Of a DNA stretch of 59,348 bases, positions 1-10,799 are shown in pieces. Every line of letters starts with the position of its first letter. Positions within the stretch are counted from its first letter, which is position 1. Below the pieces are notes generated by a model, which saw nothing but the letters and a program-made list of their open reading frames with translations, was not told the origin of the DNA and ran no database searches. Origin of the DNA: an uncultured Sterolibacterium sp. (GTDB lineage Bacteria > Pseudomonadota > Gammaproteobacteria > Burkholderiales > Rhodocyclaceae); assembly GCA_903930535.1 (NCBI GenBank), contig CAIYYX010000102.1, positions 1 to 59,348 of the forward strand. The letters are read 5' to 3'. A program made the position numbers and the translations under genes.

Positions 1-336
1 AGGCTGGGCGGCCAGAGTTGCAGCCTGGTCGAGGGCTCTCTGGCGAAGAAGATTTACGGATCCGAGAAAATCAATGAGCGCCACCGCCACCGCTATGAGG
101 TGAACAACGCCTATCTGCCGCGCCTGGAGCAGGCAGGACTCAAAGTTTCCGGTTTCTCTGCCGAGGGCAAGAAGCTGTGCGAGATGATCGAATTGCCCAG
201 TGTCGGAGAGCATGCCCATCCCTGGTTCGTCGGCTGCCAGTTCCATCCCGAGTTCACTTCCAACCCGCGGACGGGCCATCCCCTGTTCATCTCCTTCGTC
301 CAGGCCGCACTCGTCAGGCGGCAGTCAGCAAAATGA
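1..336 (+). CDS. pyrG: CTP synthase, C-terminal end (partial)
   Basis: This is the 3' end of the gene for CTP synthase, which aminates UTP to CTP using glutamine; the 5' part lies outside the window. The visible segment is the end of the class I glutamine amidotransferase domain. It contains the [10 protein letters not shown] stretch and GCQFHPEF, which carries the His and Glu of the Cys-His-Glu triad; the nucleophile Cys is upstream of the window. The stop codon overlaps the kdsA start (ATGA), so the two genes are translationally coupled. The order pyrG-kdsA-eno-ftsB is usual in beta- and gammaproteobacteria. Identification is secure. Confidence 0.97.
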   Translation, partial: RLGGQSCSLVEGSLAKKIYGSEKINERHRHRYEVNNAYLPRLEQAGLKVSGFSAEGKKLCEMIELPSVGEHAHPWFVGCQFHPEFTSNPRTGHPLFISFVQAALVRRQSAK

Positions 337-1166
337 AACTCTGCGGCTTCGAGGCTGGACTCGATCGGCCGCTGTTTCTGATCGCCGGCCCCTGCGTCAT
401 CGAGTCGCGGCAACTGGCGCTGGACACCGCTGGTGCGCTCAAGGAGATCTGCAGCAGCCTGGGGCTTCCCTTCATCTACAAGTCTTCCTACGACAAGGCC
501 AACAGGAGTTCGGGTGCCAGCCCACGCGGGCCGGGCATGGAGCAGGGCCTGGAAATCCTCGCCGAGGTGCAGCGTGAAATCGGCGTGCCGGTATTGACCG
601 ATGTTCATGCCGCTGAGGATGTTGCTGCCGTCGCGGCTGTGGTGGATGTGTTGCAGACGCCGGCCTTCCTCTGCCGCCAGACCGATTTCATAGAGGCGGT
701 GGCCTGCTCTGGAAAGCCGGTGAATATCAAGAAGGGCCAGTTCCTGGCGCCAGGCGACATGAAGCATGTCGTCGCCAAGGCAAAGGCGGCCAACGGCAAT
801 ATCGACAACATCATGGTCTGCGAGCGTGGCGCTTCCTTCGGTTACAACAATCTTGTTTCCGACATGAGAAGCCTGGCCATTCTGCGCGAGACCGGTTGCC
901 CCGTGGTCTTCGATGCGACGCACTCGGTGCAGTTGCCGGGCGGGCAGGGGACGACCTCAGGCGGCCAGCGCGAGTTCGTGCCCGTGCTCGCGCGAGCGGC
1001 CGTGGCTGTCGGAATCGCTGGCCTCTTCATGGAGACCCATCCCGATCCCGATAAGGCGCTCTCGGACGGACCCAATGCCTGGCCTCTGGCCAAGATGCGG
1101 GAACTCATGGAGACCCTGTGCGACATAGACGCGCTGGTCAAGCGGCGCGGTTTTCTCGAAATCTGA
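333..1166 (+). CDS. kdsA: 3-deoxy-D-manno-octulosonate 8-phosphate synthase
   Basis: KdsA condenses phosphoenolpyruvate with arabinose 5-phosphate to give KDO-8-phosphate, the first committed step of the KDO part of lipopolysaccharide, so the host is Gram-negative. The 277-residue length matches the family. Visible motifs are IAGPCVIES near the N-terminus, [10 protein letters not shown], and [11 protein letters not shown]. The start is the ATG that overlaps the pyrG stop; an upstream in-frame extension exists but would run back through pyrG and was rejected. It is followed by eno after a 26-nt gap, which suggests one transcript. Confidence 0.97.
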   Translation: MKLCGFEAGLDRPLFLIAGPCVIESRQLALDTAGALKEICSSLGLPFIYKSSYDKANRSSGASPRGPGMEQGLEILAEVQREIGVPVLTDVHAAEDVAAVAAVVDVLQTPAFLCRQTDFIEAVACSGKPVNIKKGQFLAPGDMKHVVAKAKAANGNIDNIMVCERGASFGYNNLVSDMRSLAILRETGCPVVFDATHSVQLPGGQGTTSGGQREFVPVLARAAVAVGIAGLFMETHPDPDKALSDGPNAWPLAKMRELMETLCDIDALVKRRGFLEI

Positions 1167-1183
1167 ACACTTTAATTCTTTAG

Positions 1184-2479
<1,296 letters not shown>

Positions 2480-2487
2480 GCGGGCAA

Positions 2488-2766
2488 GTGCGCTGGCCCA
2501 CCCTGGCGCTGCTTGCCCTGATCGCCTTGCTGCAGTATCCGCTGTGGCTGGGCAAGGGCGGCTGGCTCAGGGTGTGGGAGGTGGATAGGCAGTTGGAGGC
2601 GCAGCGCGAACTGAACCGCAAGCTCGAAAACCGCAATGCCGGCCTGGACGCCGAAGTTCGCGATCTGAAGACCGGTTACGACGCCATAGAGGAGCGCGCG
2701 CGCTTCGAGTTGGGCCTCATCAAGCCCGACGAAGTCTTCGTCCAGGTGCCGCAGAAACAGCCATAA
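2488..2766 (+). CDS. ftsB: cell division protein FtsB
   Basis: FtsB is a small bitopic inner-membrane protein of the FtsQLB complex that helps activate septal cell-wall synthesis. The 92-residue product has a short cytoplasmic N-terminus, a membrane helix at about residues 4-20, and then a leucine-rich coiled coil ([20 protein letters not shown]). The start is GTG, 8 nt after the eno stop, with only a weak ribosome binding site, so it probably depends on translation of eno. Position after eno is the standard location of ftsB in proteobacteria. Confidence 0.93.
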   Translation: MRWPTLALLALIALLQYPLWLGKGGWLRVWEVDRQLEAQRELNRKLENRNAGLDAEVRDLKTGYDAIEERARFELGLIKPDEVFVQVPQKQP

Positions 2767-3066
2767 TCGGGATCGCCCTCATGCGGTGTGGGTGAGGTGC
2801 TTCGTCCCTTGGGCGCGTCGAGGCTCTGGAAAGGCGGCGCTGAGAGCCAAAGGCTGCGGGTGCCGGACAATCCAGTTGCTTGAACGTTTGCGCTTTCACC
2901 AAGGGCAGGTGGTACCCGACCAGACGGGGTTTTCGGCCACTATGGACTGTTTGAAACTGTGTGCTGTTGATAACGGATTTGTAGCACGCATCGGCGTAAT
3001 AGTTGGCTACACATAGTTTTCTCTATGCGCTCGATGCGCAATATCAGGATCGGAGTTGAAATTGTT
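2767..3066. other. intergenic stretch with no recognised gene
   Basis: This 300-bp gap between ftsB and the convergent RodZ-like gene holds no gene I can support. A 76-codon frame at 2786-3016 (+) has no recognisable motif and its composition does not resemble the neighbouring genes. I found no clear rho-independent terminator or tRNA. Confidence 0.5.
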
Positions 3067-4044
3067 TCAGCGCCCAATCTCCTTAACCAGCACCTTTGGG
3101 CTAAATTGAATCCATGTACCGTTCGCGATGAGATTGGGCCTTACGCTCCTGCCCTGATAGAACATCTCAATGTTCTCGCCCTCGACGATCTTAAATAGTT
3201 CATTTTTACCAATCGGGACGCGCTTGGTCGAACTTTTTGGAAGCTCCAGTCGGATTGCTTCGGACTCGTCCGCGGCTCCCTTCTTCAGGAGCACGGATGC
3301 CCCTCTGCTTTTGACAAAGAAGTAATTGGCGGGCTTATTTTCGTCAGCGCCATTTATTTCGACGACGCTCTCAATGGGCTTCACTGATATCGCCGGGGCC
3401 CCAGGCGCCTCTTCCAGGGGATGTATTTCATCGACGGGCGGATCAAAGTGGGCACCTGAATGCAATGGTAATTTAGGCGGGTCAGATACAGTCGGAGCGT
3501 CGCCCGCTGACACCGGGGCGGGTATTGGCGTCTGCATAGATGCTGCCACACTTCCGGGTGCTGTTGCCACGACCGGTTCTGGGCGCATTGCCAATTGCTG
3601 CCAACCTATCCAGATAGAAATGAGCATCGTCAAGATTGCAAAAATGTAACTTTTCTGGTTGAAATCGAGAGTTCGTTTAACTGCTTGCCCAGCAGGTGGT
3701 GTTGAAGAGGGCAGAGTGTCAACGGAGCCTTCGATGCCGGGTTGAAGATGAGCGGGGGGCAAAGGTTGCGTTATCAAAGCCCAATCCAAGCCCAGCAACG
3801 TTGCGTAGCGGCGTCCGCAGGTTTCTCTGAGCATCTCGCCCGGGAAGATCTCTCCCGAGCCATTCTCAAGGGCATTAATGTGTTTGGATGTCAGGCATAG
3901 GGTCAGGGCGGCGGCAGCAATTGAAAAACCGTTTGAGTTGCGCTTTTCCCGCAGCAAGCTACCGAGACCGATCCAGTCTAATTGATCAAACATCGTATCG
4001 GAGAGGTTCTCAACGTCATGGCTGATTGCCTTGGTTTTAGCCAT
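3067..4044 (-). CDS. RodZ-like HTH / single-pass membrane protein
   Basis: The 325-residue product has the RodZ-type layout: an N-terminal helix-turn-helix of the Cro/C1 or HTH_25 kind (about residues 25-90, with LGSLLREKRNSNGFSI and LTSKHINALENG), a Pro-rich linker, one membrane helix at about 133-150, a long Pro/Ala-rich periplasmic linker, and a small C-terminal beta domain resembling DUF4115 (from about residue 240). RodZ couples MreB to the cell-wall elongation machinery, and related proteins can also act as membrane-bound regulators. The canonical rodZ is normally next to ispG/hisS, which are absent here, so this is probably a paralog. The gene looks lower in GC than its neighbours and is followed by an unassigned gap. 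The specific function is unknown. Confidence 0.7.
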   Translation of the reverse strand: MAKTKAISHDVENLSDTMFDQLDWIGLGSLLREKRNSNGFSIAAAALTLCLTSKHINALENGSGEIFPGEMLRETCGRRYATLLGLDWALITQPLPPAHLQPGIEGSVDTLPSSTPPAGQAVKRTLDFNQKSYIFAILTMLISIWIGWQQLAMRPEPVVATAPGSVAASMQTPIPAPVSAGDAPTVSDPPKLPLHSGAHFDPPVDEIHPLEEAPGAPAISVKPIESVVEINGADENKPANYFFVKSRGASVLLKKGAADESEAIRLELPKSSTKRVPIGKNELFKIVEGENIEMFYQGRSVRPNLIANGTWIQFSPKVLVKEIGR

Positions 4045-4331
4045 GTGCTACTCCTTTGAAAGGTTTCTAGTCAGACTGGTCTTGACGCCGCGGCAGAACC
4101 AGCGGCAAAATATTGCCACGCTCCGTGGGGACAGCAAGGACGGGAGAAATATGAAATCCAGGGTTCATTTTTCCTGGCGGATTGCCGAGCAATCTATCTA
4201 TGCGGAAAATGCAGCCCTGTCACCTCGCGCGCATGGCCTGTCCCGTGCCGCAGGCTTGCCACAGCGGTCTATACTCGAGAAGCCAGCTATCCGATGATCT
4301 ATTTCCGGCCCAGTAACCTCTATCCTAAGGG
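4045..4331. other. intergenic region between divergent genes
   Basis: This is the 287-bp region between the RodZ-like gene and the channel gene, which point away from each other, so it should hold both promoters. An 88-codon frame crosses it on the plus strand but matches nothing and overlaps the RodZ-like start. TATACT at about 4270 could be a -10 element, but no well-spaced -35 goes with it. Confidence 0.4.
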
Positions 4332-5501
4332 ATGACTGACTTGACGCTGCGAACACGCATCTATGGACTGCTGGATCGGACCAGCCAAAGATACGGTGCG
4401 CGCCGGTTGCGTGTACTCGAAATCCTGATGATCCTGATCGGGATCTCGTCGGTTGGGGCCGGGACGGTGGAGGGCCTTGCACCTACAGCACTCGCGGCTG
4501 CGGCATCGGTGACCGGCTTCGTCGCCATAGTGTTTTTCATCGAATACCTTGCGCGGATCTGGGTCGCTCCGGAAAATCCCCTTTTTCACGCTCTTACCGA
4601 CGCTCGATCGCGGCTGCGCTGGGTAATGACGGCCGGCGGCGTTATTGACCTTGTGGCCGTCATCCCGGCATTGGCGGTGGCCTCTGGCGGCGCACGGCTC
4701 GGCGCCGAATCGGCGTCGGTATTTGTGCTGCTGTGGGTGCTTAAACTCGCGCGGCATACTCCTGGCGTTGGACTGATCACACGAGTGTTTCACAACGAGC
4801 GTTCCCCCCTAGTGGCTGCAGCGGCTCTTTTCGTGATGGTGCTGTTTTCGGCGGCCACCATCGCGCACTGGCTCGAGGGCGAGCGCCAGCCGGAGCATTT
4901 CGGCAGTATTCCGTCATCGCTCTGGTGGGCTGTGGTCACACTTACCACCACGGGCTACGGTGACGTTGTGCCACTGACCCCGATGGGGCGCGTCATCGGC
5001 GGATTAGTGATGTTGTGCGGCATATGCGTCATGGCACTGGTCGCCGGCATTCTGGCAACTGGGTTTGCTGCGGAAGTGCGGCGACGAGAATTCGTACGTA
5101 TATGGGACCTGGTCGCATGCGTACCTTTTTTTGCCGAGGTCGGCGCTGTTGCCATTTCGGACATCGTCGTACGCTTGCGCACGCGCAGTTACCCTGCAGA
5201 TACGACCGTGATTCGCAAAGGGGCTGCCGGTGATTCGATGTTCTTCATTGTCACTGGCGAAGTCGAGGTACGCATTGGCGAGCGCAAGACTGCGCTGCGT
5301 GATGGAGATTTTTTCGGTGAGATGGCGCTGCTCGACCGAAAACCACGCTCTGCCGACGTAGTAACATTGACCCCCTGCACCGTGCTAGTACTCGACGTTG
5401 CGGATTTCTACCAGCTCGCGGGACAGCAACCGACACTCATCGCAGCGATTGAAACCGAAGCAAAGCGACGCCGCTCAAACAATCACTCGACGAACACCTG
5501 A
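4332..5501 (+). CDS. cyclic-nucleotide-gated-type potassium channel
   Basis: This is a predicted six-helix K+ channel with a C-terminal cyclic-nucleotide-binding domain, like the bacterial MlotiK1 group. Hydrophobic segments fall at about residues 29-75, 98-118, 127-140 and 160-180. A pore loop follows with the selectivity filter TTTGYGD at 205-211, and then an inner helix (GRVIGGLVMLCGICVMALVAG). The CNBD covers about 265-375; its phosphate-binding cassette GEMALLDRKPRSAD keeps the Arg-Ser-Ala that contacts cAMP or cGMP. The arrangement suggests ligand-controlled K+ flux. The next gene on the same strand also ends in a CNBD. Family assignment is strong; the ligand is inferred. Confidence 0.9.
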   Translation: MTDLTLRTRIYGLLDRTSQRYGARRLRVLEILMILIGISSVGAGTVEGLAPTALAAAASVTGFVAIVFFIEYLARIWVAPENPLFHALTDARSRLRWVMTAGGVIDLVAVIPALAVASGGARLGAESASVFVLLWVLKLARHTPGVGLITRVFHNERSPLVAAAALFVMVLFSAATIAHWLEGERQPEHFGSIPSSLWWAVVTLTTTGYGDVVPLTPMGRVIGGLVMLCGICVMALVAGILATGFAAEVRRREFVRIWDLVACVPFFAEVGAVAISDIVVRLRTRSYPADTTVIRKGAAGDSMFFIVTGEVEVRIGERKTALRDGDFFGEMALLDRKPRSADVVTLTPCTVLVLDVADFYQLAGQQPTLIAAIETEAKRRRSNNHSTNT

Positions 5502-5770
5502 TTCCTGGCACTGCGAATTGCGCAGATCAGCGTTTCCCTAGACAATGAAGCAGTTCCCGCCATAGTGGCGGCGACGGAACTCCGGAAGACATGCAACAGC
5601 GGATTACCGACGCAATCCTTGCGGATGTCTGCCGCAAAAGGAATCTTAGAGCAGCTGGAACAGTTTGACGCAGACAGGATGTCGTTTGCTGTGAGCGCGA
5701 TGGACTTGCCTTTGCGGCATACAGGGCGCGCAGTGTCCCGTTTCAACGTTGCGACAATGGGAGAAGGCGA
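5502..5770 (+). other. intergenic gap before SulP gene
   Basis: Plus- and minus-strand open frames cross this 269-bp gap, but neither has a recognised motif. The plus frame starting at GTG 5565 overlaps the SulP start by four bases and could be a small coupled gene. I see no strong ribosome binding site and no homology, so I do not call it. No clear terminator follows the channel gene. Confidence 0.4.
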
Positions 5771-7969
5771 ATGAAACTAGCCAAACTTGAAAACCCTGCC
5801 GGAGATTTTTGGGGTGGCCTTGCCGCCATGCTGGTTGCCCTGCCCTCAGCCATCGCCTTCGGCGTAACCATATACTCTATCCTCGGTGGAGCCCACGTGG
5901 CGCAGGGTGCGTTGGCCGGAATTCTGGGGGCAACGGCTCTTGGACTGGTGGCTTCAACCTTTGGCGGCACCAATCGACTCATCACGGCGCCGTGCGCGCC
6001 CGCTGCAGCAGTCTTGACGGCATTCGCTATTGAAGCCCTGCGAACCGGCAACTCGGTAGAAACCACGTTGTTACTGCTGACTTTGCTCGGATTACTTTGC
6101 GGAGCGTTGCAAGTATTATTTGGTGTCGTTCGTCTGGGCCGCTTGATTAAGTATATGCCCTACACCGTGGTCAGCGGTTACCTCTCTGGCGTCGGGCTTA
6201 TCATCATCGCTAGCCAAGTGCCGAAATTCCTCGGAGTACCCAAGGAAATACACTTTTGGGAGTCACTCGCCAGCCCCGGTCACTGGCGCTGGCAGGCGAT
6301 GATAGTTGGCGCCGCGACCATCATCGTTATGGTAAAAGCCCCGCGCCTGATCAAGGCCATACCGGCGGCCATTCTGGGCTTGGGGGCCGGCATCATCGCC
6401 TACTTTATCCTTGCCCTGCTCGATCCGGCGTTAATGACACTGGATGCCAATACGCTGGTGGTTGGGGCATTCGCCAGTGGCGAAGGCAGCTTTGTCGAGG
6501 CGCTGACGGGCCGCTGGGCGGCGATTGCCATTACCAATCTGGAGCACCTGAAGATGCTGGCGATACCGGCATTGACGCTGGCGGTGCTGCTTTCCATCGA
6601 CACGCTGAAGACCTGTGTGGTGATTGATGCATTGACACGCTCGCGTCATGACTCGAACCGCGAATTGATTGGCCAGGGCTTGGGCAATCTTGCCGCCGGA
6701 GCCATCGGCGGGATTCCCGGTGCCGGTACCATGGGCGCGACGCTGGTGAATATCTCTGCCGGCGCCAGTAGCCGGTTCTCGGGCGTAGTGGAAGGCGTTC
6801 TGACGCTATTGGCCTTTCTGTTGCTGGCGAGCGTCATCTCCTGGGTGCCGGTGTCAGCACTGGCCGGCATTCTGATCGTCATCGGGATGCGCATGATCGA
6901 CCGCAACAGTTTCCAACTCATAAAATCGCGTTCGACTATGCTCGACTTTGGGGTCATTGCGGCAGTCATCGGCACCGCTCTGACGGTGAGCCTGATCGCA
7001 GCGTCGGGTGTGGGTATTCTACTGGCGGCGGTCCTGTTCATCCGCGAGCAGATCGGCGGTTCGATTGTGCGCCGCAAGGTGCTGGGAAACCAGGTGTTCT
7101 CCAAGCGCGTGCGAACCCAGGAGGAAATGGAAATCCTCACCGCATATGGTGCGCGCGCTGCCATTTTCGAACTTCAGGGCAGCCTGTTTTTCGGTACTGC
7201 CGACCAGCTGTACCTGAGCCTGGCGCCTGAATTAAAGACTCGAGACTTCGTGATTCTCGATATGCGCCGGATTCAGACCCTGGATGTCACGGCGGCTCAC
7301 TTGTTGGAGCAAGTCAAGGATATTCTGGCGGAGCGCAATGGTCACCTGCTGTTCAGCGCAATACCGCAAAACCTGCCCTCGGGGCGACACATGCAGCGAT
7401 ACTTCGACAAGGTAGGCCATGTTCACCCGAAAAGCACGGTCGGTTTTTTCCCAAGTCTGGACGATGCGCTCGAGTGGGTCGAGGATCGGATCATCATGGA
7501 TGCGGCGCTCGCATACAATCCGGAAATTGCCCTGGAATTGCAGGACGTCGAATTGTTCTCTGGGCGCAAGGAGGGAGCGCTCTTGGCGCTCGAACAATGT
7601 ATGGAAAAGCGCCATGTGGCTGCAGGTGAAAAAATCTTTTCACGTGGGGATCAAGGCGATGAAATGTTTCTGATTCGGCGCGGCGCCGTGCGAATTCTTT
7701 TGCCGCTCAACGACACGCAGATCCACCATCTTGGCACGTTTGGCCGTGGTGCATTTTTTGGGGAGATGGCCTTCCTCGATGGTGCGGTCCGTTCGGCCGA
7801 TGCGGTGGCCTTTGCAGACACAGAACTCTTTGTCCTGACGCGAACAGCCTTCGACAAATTCGCCGAGGACCACAAGAAGCTGGCGCTCAAGTTAATGGAA
7901 GGTATCGCTAGCGTCCTTGCCAGCCGGTTGCGCTACACGAATGCGGAGTTGCGCGTGTTGGAGTTCTGA
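5771..7969 (+). CDS. SulP-family anion transporter with STAS and cyclic-nucleotide-binding domains
   Basis: A 732-residue inner-membrane transporter. The N-terminal part (about residues 10-420) is a SulP/SLC26 core rich in hydrophobic helices, with GGTNRLITAPCAPAAAV and an internal GAIGGIPGAGTMGATLVN segment. It is followed by a STAS domain (about 455-565; LQGSLFFGTADQL, ILDMRRIQTLDVTA) and a CNBD (about 605-720; FFGEMAFLDGAVRSAD, again with Arg-Ser-Ala). SulP proteins carry sulfate, bicarbonate or C4-dicarboxylates; the substrate cannot be told from sequence. The SulP-STAS-CNBD fusion suggests control by a nucleotide second messenger, matching the channel gene just upstream. Start is the ATG after GGAGAAGGCGA. 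Confidence 0.92.
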   Translation: MKLAKLENPAGDFWGGLAAMLVALPSAIAFGVTIYSILGGAHVAQGALAGILGATALGLVASTFGGTNRLITAPCAPAAAVLTAFAIEALRTGNSVETTLLLLTLLGLLCGALQVLFGVVRLGRLIKYMPYTVVSGYLSGVGLIIIASQVPKFLGVPKEIHFWESLASPGHWRWQAMIVGAATIIVMVKAPRLIKAIPAAILGLGAGIIAYFILALLDPALMTLDANTLVVGAFASGEGSFVEALTGRWAAIAITNLEHLKMLAIPALTLAVLLSIDTLKTCVVIDALTRSRHDSNRELIGQGLGNLAAGAIGGIPGAGTMGATLVNISAGASSRFSGVVEGVLTLLAFLLLASVISWVPVSALAGILIVIGMRMIDRNSFQLIKSRSTMLDFGVIAAVIGTALTVSLIAASGVGILLAAVLFIREQIGGSIVRRKVLGNQVFSKRVRTQEEMEILTAYGARAAIFELQGSLFFGTADQLYLSLAPELKTRDFVILDMRRIQTLDVTAAHLLEQVKDILAERNGHLLFSAIPQNLPSGRHMQRYFDKVGHVHPKSTVGFFPSLDDALEWVEDRIIMDAALAYNPEIALELQDVELFSGRKEGALLALEQCMEKRHVAAGEKIFSRGDQGDEMFLIRRGAVRILLPLNDTQIHHLGTFGRGAFFGEMAFLDGAVRSADAVAFADTELFVLTRTAFDKFAEDHKKLALKLMEGIASVLASRLRYTNAELRVLEF

Positions 7970-8050
7970 ACGTGATGATGTTGGGGTATGCGGTGCGCTA
8001 AACGAGGATAGCTCTCCCGGTTTGCCAACTGCAGAGAGTTCAAAGCACCT

Positions 8051-9055
8051 TTACGCCATAAACCCGCGCGCCATGTACCAGGAAAAGGCGGCTATCAGGC
8101 CTGACGCCGGAATTGTCAGCACCCACGCCCAGACGATGCGCATGGCAACTTTCCAGCGCACCGCAGAAACACGACGTGAAATGCCGACACCAACGATAGC
8201 GCCGGTGATGGTGTGTGTCGTTGACACAGGTATGCCCAACGATGTCGCGATAAACAGTGTCACGGCGCCAGAGGTCTGCGCGCAGAATGCGCCCGTGGGC
8301 CGGATCCGCGTGATGCCCATACCCATCGTCTTGACGATGCGCCAACCTCCGAGCAGGGTGCCAAGCGCCATGGCGATCTGGCAGGTCAGCACAACCCAGA
8401 ATGGGATGTGGAATTCACCGTTCAAGTATCCGTTGGCATAAAGTAGAACGGCGATGATCCCCATGGTTTTCTGGGCATCGTTGCCGCCGTGACCGAGGCT
8501 ATAGAGCGAGGAGGATACGAACTGCAGCTTGTTGAATTTCTGCTCAGTCGGATGCGGAGTAGCCTTCTCTAAGATCCAGAGCAGCGCTATTGACATGGCA
8601 AGCGCCAGCAAGAGTCCGAAGAGTGGCGAGAGGATAATTGCCGCCGATGTCTTAATCAGACCTTGTGCGATGATGGCGTCCCACCCGGCTTTGGCCAGTG
8701 CGGCTCCGACTAGGCCGCCGACCAACCCATGTGACGAGGATGAGGGCATGCCCAGCCACCAGGTAATGATGTTCCACGAGATAGCACCGCACAGCGCACC
8801 AAAGATCACCGCATTATCAATGATCGCAGCGGATACGATGCCTGAGCCGATGGTTCTTGCCACATTCAGACCAAAAAACAGAAATGCGATGAAGTTGAAA
8901 AACGCAGCCCAGATTACCGCCGCTTGCGGTGTCAGCAGCCGGGTCGAAACCATCAGTGCGATCGAATTGGCGGCGTCATGGAAGCCGTTGAGGAAATCGA
9001 ACAGCAGCGCCACTGCGACAAGAATCACCATGACCAGAAAGGTTTTTTCGTTCAT
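8051..9055 (-). CDS. pit: inorganic phosphate transporter, PiT family
   Basis: This is a low-affinity, proton- or cation-coupled phosphate permease of the inner membrane. The 334-residue protein has about ten hydrophobic helices and both PiT repeats: GFHDAANSIALMVSTR near the N-terminus and GGNDAQKTMGIIAVLL in the second half. It overlaps the upstream DUF47 gene by four bases (ATGA), so the two are made together; this pairing is common, with the DUF47 protein thought to regulate Pit. At about 334 residues it is the short form without the long central loop of E. coli PitA. It is convergent with the SulP gene. Confidence 0.93.
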   Translation of the reverse strand: MNEKTFLVMVILVAVALLFDFLNGFHDAANSIALMVSTRLLTPQAAVIWAAFFNFIAFLFFGLNVARTIGSGIVSAAIIDNAVIFGALCGAISWNIITWWLGMPSSSSHGLVGGLVGAALAKAGWDAIIAQGLIKTSAAIILSPLFGLLLALAMSIALLWILEKATPHPTEQKFNKLQFVSSSLYSLGHGGNDAQKTMGIIAVLLYANGYLNGEFHIPFWVVLTCQIAMALGTLLGGWRIVKTMGMGITRIRPTGAFCAQTSGAVTLFIATSLGIPVSTTHTITGAIVGVGISRRVSAVRWKVAMRIVWAWVLTIPASGLIAAFSWYMARGFMA

Positions 9056-9708
9056 ATCCTTTCCAGCACTACGCCGTGAATCACATCGGACACATCCTCG
9101 CAGCGGTCAACCGCTTCTTCGAAAAGTTCATAAATCTCCTTGGCGCGAATCAGCGCACGGGCATCTGTAACTTCGCCAAAAAGGCGCGTCATACCAGCCC
9201 GCATGACGTGGTCTGCTTCGCTTTCGATCGCACCAATTTCTTGGCAGATTATTATGATGCGCTGGGCGTTTCTCATGTCCGACAATAATGCGACGGCTTC
9301 CTGAACTTTCTCCGTGGCACGCAGTGTTATTTGACCAAGTACAGCCATTTCAGGCGTAAAGCTGCCAGGGCCGTAGAGTTTTGCGCGTTGAGGAATGTCT
9401 TCCATGCAGTCGATCATATCGTCGAGTGCCATGGCCAAATCCTTAATTTCCCAGCGGTCGAATGGGGTAATAAAGGTCTTGTGCAGAGATAGGAAGATGG
9501 TCTTGGTGATTTCATCTGCCTCGCCTTCTGCCTTTGTCATTTCGACAAAGAGTTGATCGAAAGCAACCGCATCTTGCACTGAACTCATTTTGGCGAGAAT
9601 CTTGGCGCCGCGCACTGTACAGGCAGTCAACTCGTTGAACAGGGAAAAATAATTGTCGCTACGCGGTGAAGCTGAAGCAATCAGCCTGCTGAGCAATCCC
9701 CATGACAT
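9052..9708 (-). CDS. DUF47 / PhoU-like Pit accessory protein
   Basis: A cytoplasmic all-helical protein of the DUF47 (PhoU-related) family, expected to modulate the PiT transporter encoded directly downstream. Typical features are the N-terminal SDNYFSLFNEL, an acidic DDMIDCMED segment, and the C-terminal AVDRCEDVSDVIHGVVLERI. I place the start at the ATG giving MSWGLLSRLIAS; an upstream ATG adds five residues (MRRNG) that do not look conserved. Its stop overlaps the pit start. Length of about 218 residues is usual for the family. Confidence 0.9.
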   Translation of the reverse strand: MSWGLLSRLIASASPRSDNYFSLFNELTACTVRGAKILAKMSSVQDAVAFDQLFVEMTKAEGEADEITKTIFLSLHKTFITPFDRWEIKDLAMALDDMIDCMEDIPQRAKLYGPGSFTPEMAVLGQITLRATEKVQEAVALLSDMRNAQRIIIICQEIGAIESEADHVMRAGMTRLFGEVTDARALIRAKEIYELFEEAVDRCEDVSDVIHGVVLERI

Positions 9709-9887
9709 ACCATTCCTCCGCATCAGTTTAGGATTTGGACTTATTTGGCCAGCTGATAAAGCTTACTCCTGAATGTTCTTGTCATTCCACCCAAACCGAG
9801 ACTTATTCGGCTTTGATAGCTGTTTGATTCGAGTGCATGAGGTGTCACAACACTGTCGGGAGTGCCAGAGGCCGAAACGGCTCGAAA

Positions 9888-10799
9888 CTAGCGGTTCAAC
9901 TTTCGCTCCTTCTTGTTAGCGTACATTCTCTCATCCGCCAAGCGCACAGATCCGACCAAGTCGCTTCCACTATTCGCAGTAGCCATGCCGAGAGACATTG
10001 CAACGGCCCTACCATTACTATCCTGTCCGCTAATGCAAGATTTCTGCAGTCTCTCAACGAGTTCTTGTGCCACGTTATTGGGTGTTGCCGCGAGCAGAAC
10101 TGCGAATTCGTCGCCACCGATGCGGGCAACCACGTCCGAACCGCGAAAGGACACGCGCAGTTGTTCCGCTGCATCTTTGATGTATTTGTCGCCGGCCTGG
10201 TGACCTTCAGAATCGTTGATACGCTTGAGCCCGTCCAAGTCGGCGATGACGACGCAGATCGGAAATTCTCGACCCCGCGCAAGCCGCGACAGTTCGATGT
10301 CGAAGTAAGCGCGATTATATAGCCCTGTGAGGGCATCATGCGTGCTGAGATATCGCAATTCCAAATCCTGCTTTTGTATCTCCAGTTTTGCCCGGTGCAA
10401 CTCGGCAAACACTGCGACCTTGCCGCGCAGAATTGCGGCAGAAACAGGGGTGAACAGATAATCGACTGCACCCAGGCGGTAACCCTCGATCGTGTCGATT
10501 TCGTTTTGCCGATGCGAGGTGAGGAATATGATTGGTAACGCCGCGGTCTTGTGGTTGGCGCGCAGCGACCTGGCCACCTCGAAACCGTCCATACCCGGCA
10601 TGGCTACGTCGAGTAGTACGAGAGCGAAGTCCTTTTCCTCAATCAACCGGAGACACTCCGCGCCGCTGCGGGCAAGGTGAATACGATAGGCGGGACTATG
10701 GAGTATCGTCTGATACAGCCTCAGGCTGTCCTCATTGTCATTGACGACGAGTACGTCAACCGCGTCGACCGCAGTCTGATCTCGAATTGGCTCTAACAT
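9888..10799 (-). CDS. response regulator with diguanylate cyclase (REC-GGDEF)
   Basis: This 303-residue protein joins a receiver domain (about residues 10-125; phospho-acceptor Asp in LVLLDVAMPGMDGFE) to a GGDEF domain (about 150-300). The active-site loop reads IGGDEF, which fits cyclic-di-GMP synthesis from two GTP. An inhibitory I-site RGSD lies five residues before it, so product inhibition is likely. It lies on the same strand as the large hybrid histidine kinase, about 670 bp downstream of that gene, which is a candidate partner. An HD-GYP c-di-GMP phosphodiesterase is encoded elsewhere in the window. Confidence 0.92.
   Translation of the reverse strand: MLEPIRDQTAVDAVDVLVVNDNEDSLRLYQTILHSPAYRIHLARSGAECLRLIEEKDFALVLLDVAMPGMDGFEVARSLRANHKTAALPIIFLTSHRQNEIDTIEGYRLGAVDYLFTPVSAAILRGKVAVFAELHRAKLEIQKQDLELRYLSTHDALTGLYNRAYFDIELSRLARGREFPICVVIADLDGLKRINDSEGHQAGDKYIKDAAEQLRVSFRGSDVVARIGGDEFAVLLAATPNNVAQELVERLQKSCISGQDSNGRAVAMSLGMATANSGSDLVGSVRLADERMYANKKERKLNR

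Noticed and set aside
2786-3016. 76-codon frame after ftsB
   Set aside because: No recognisable motif and poor coding character.
5565-5774. GTG-started frame of 69 codons overlapping the SulP start by four bases
   Set aside because: The overlap is suggestive, but there is no good ribosome binding site and no recognised family, so I did not call a gene.
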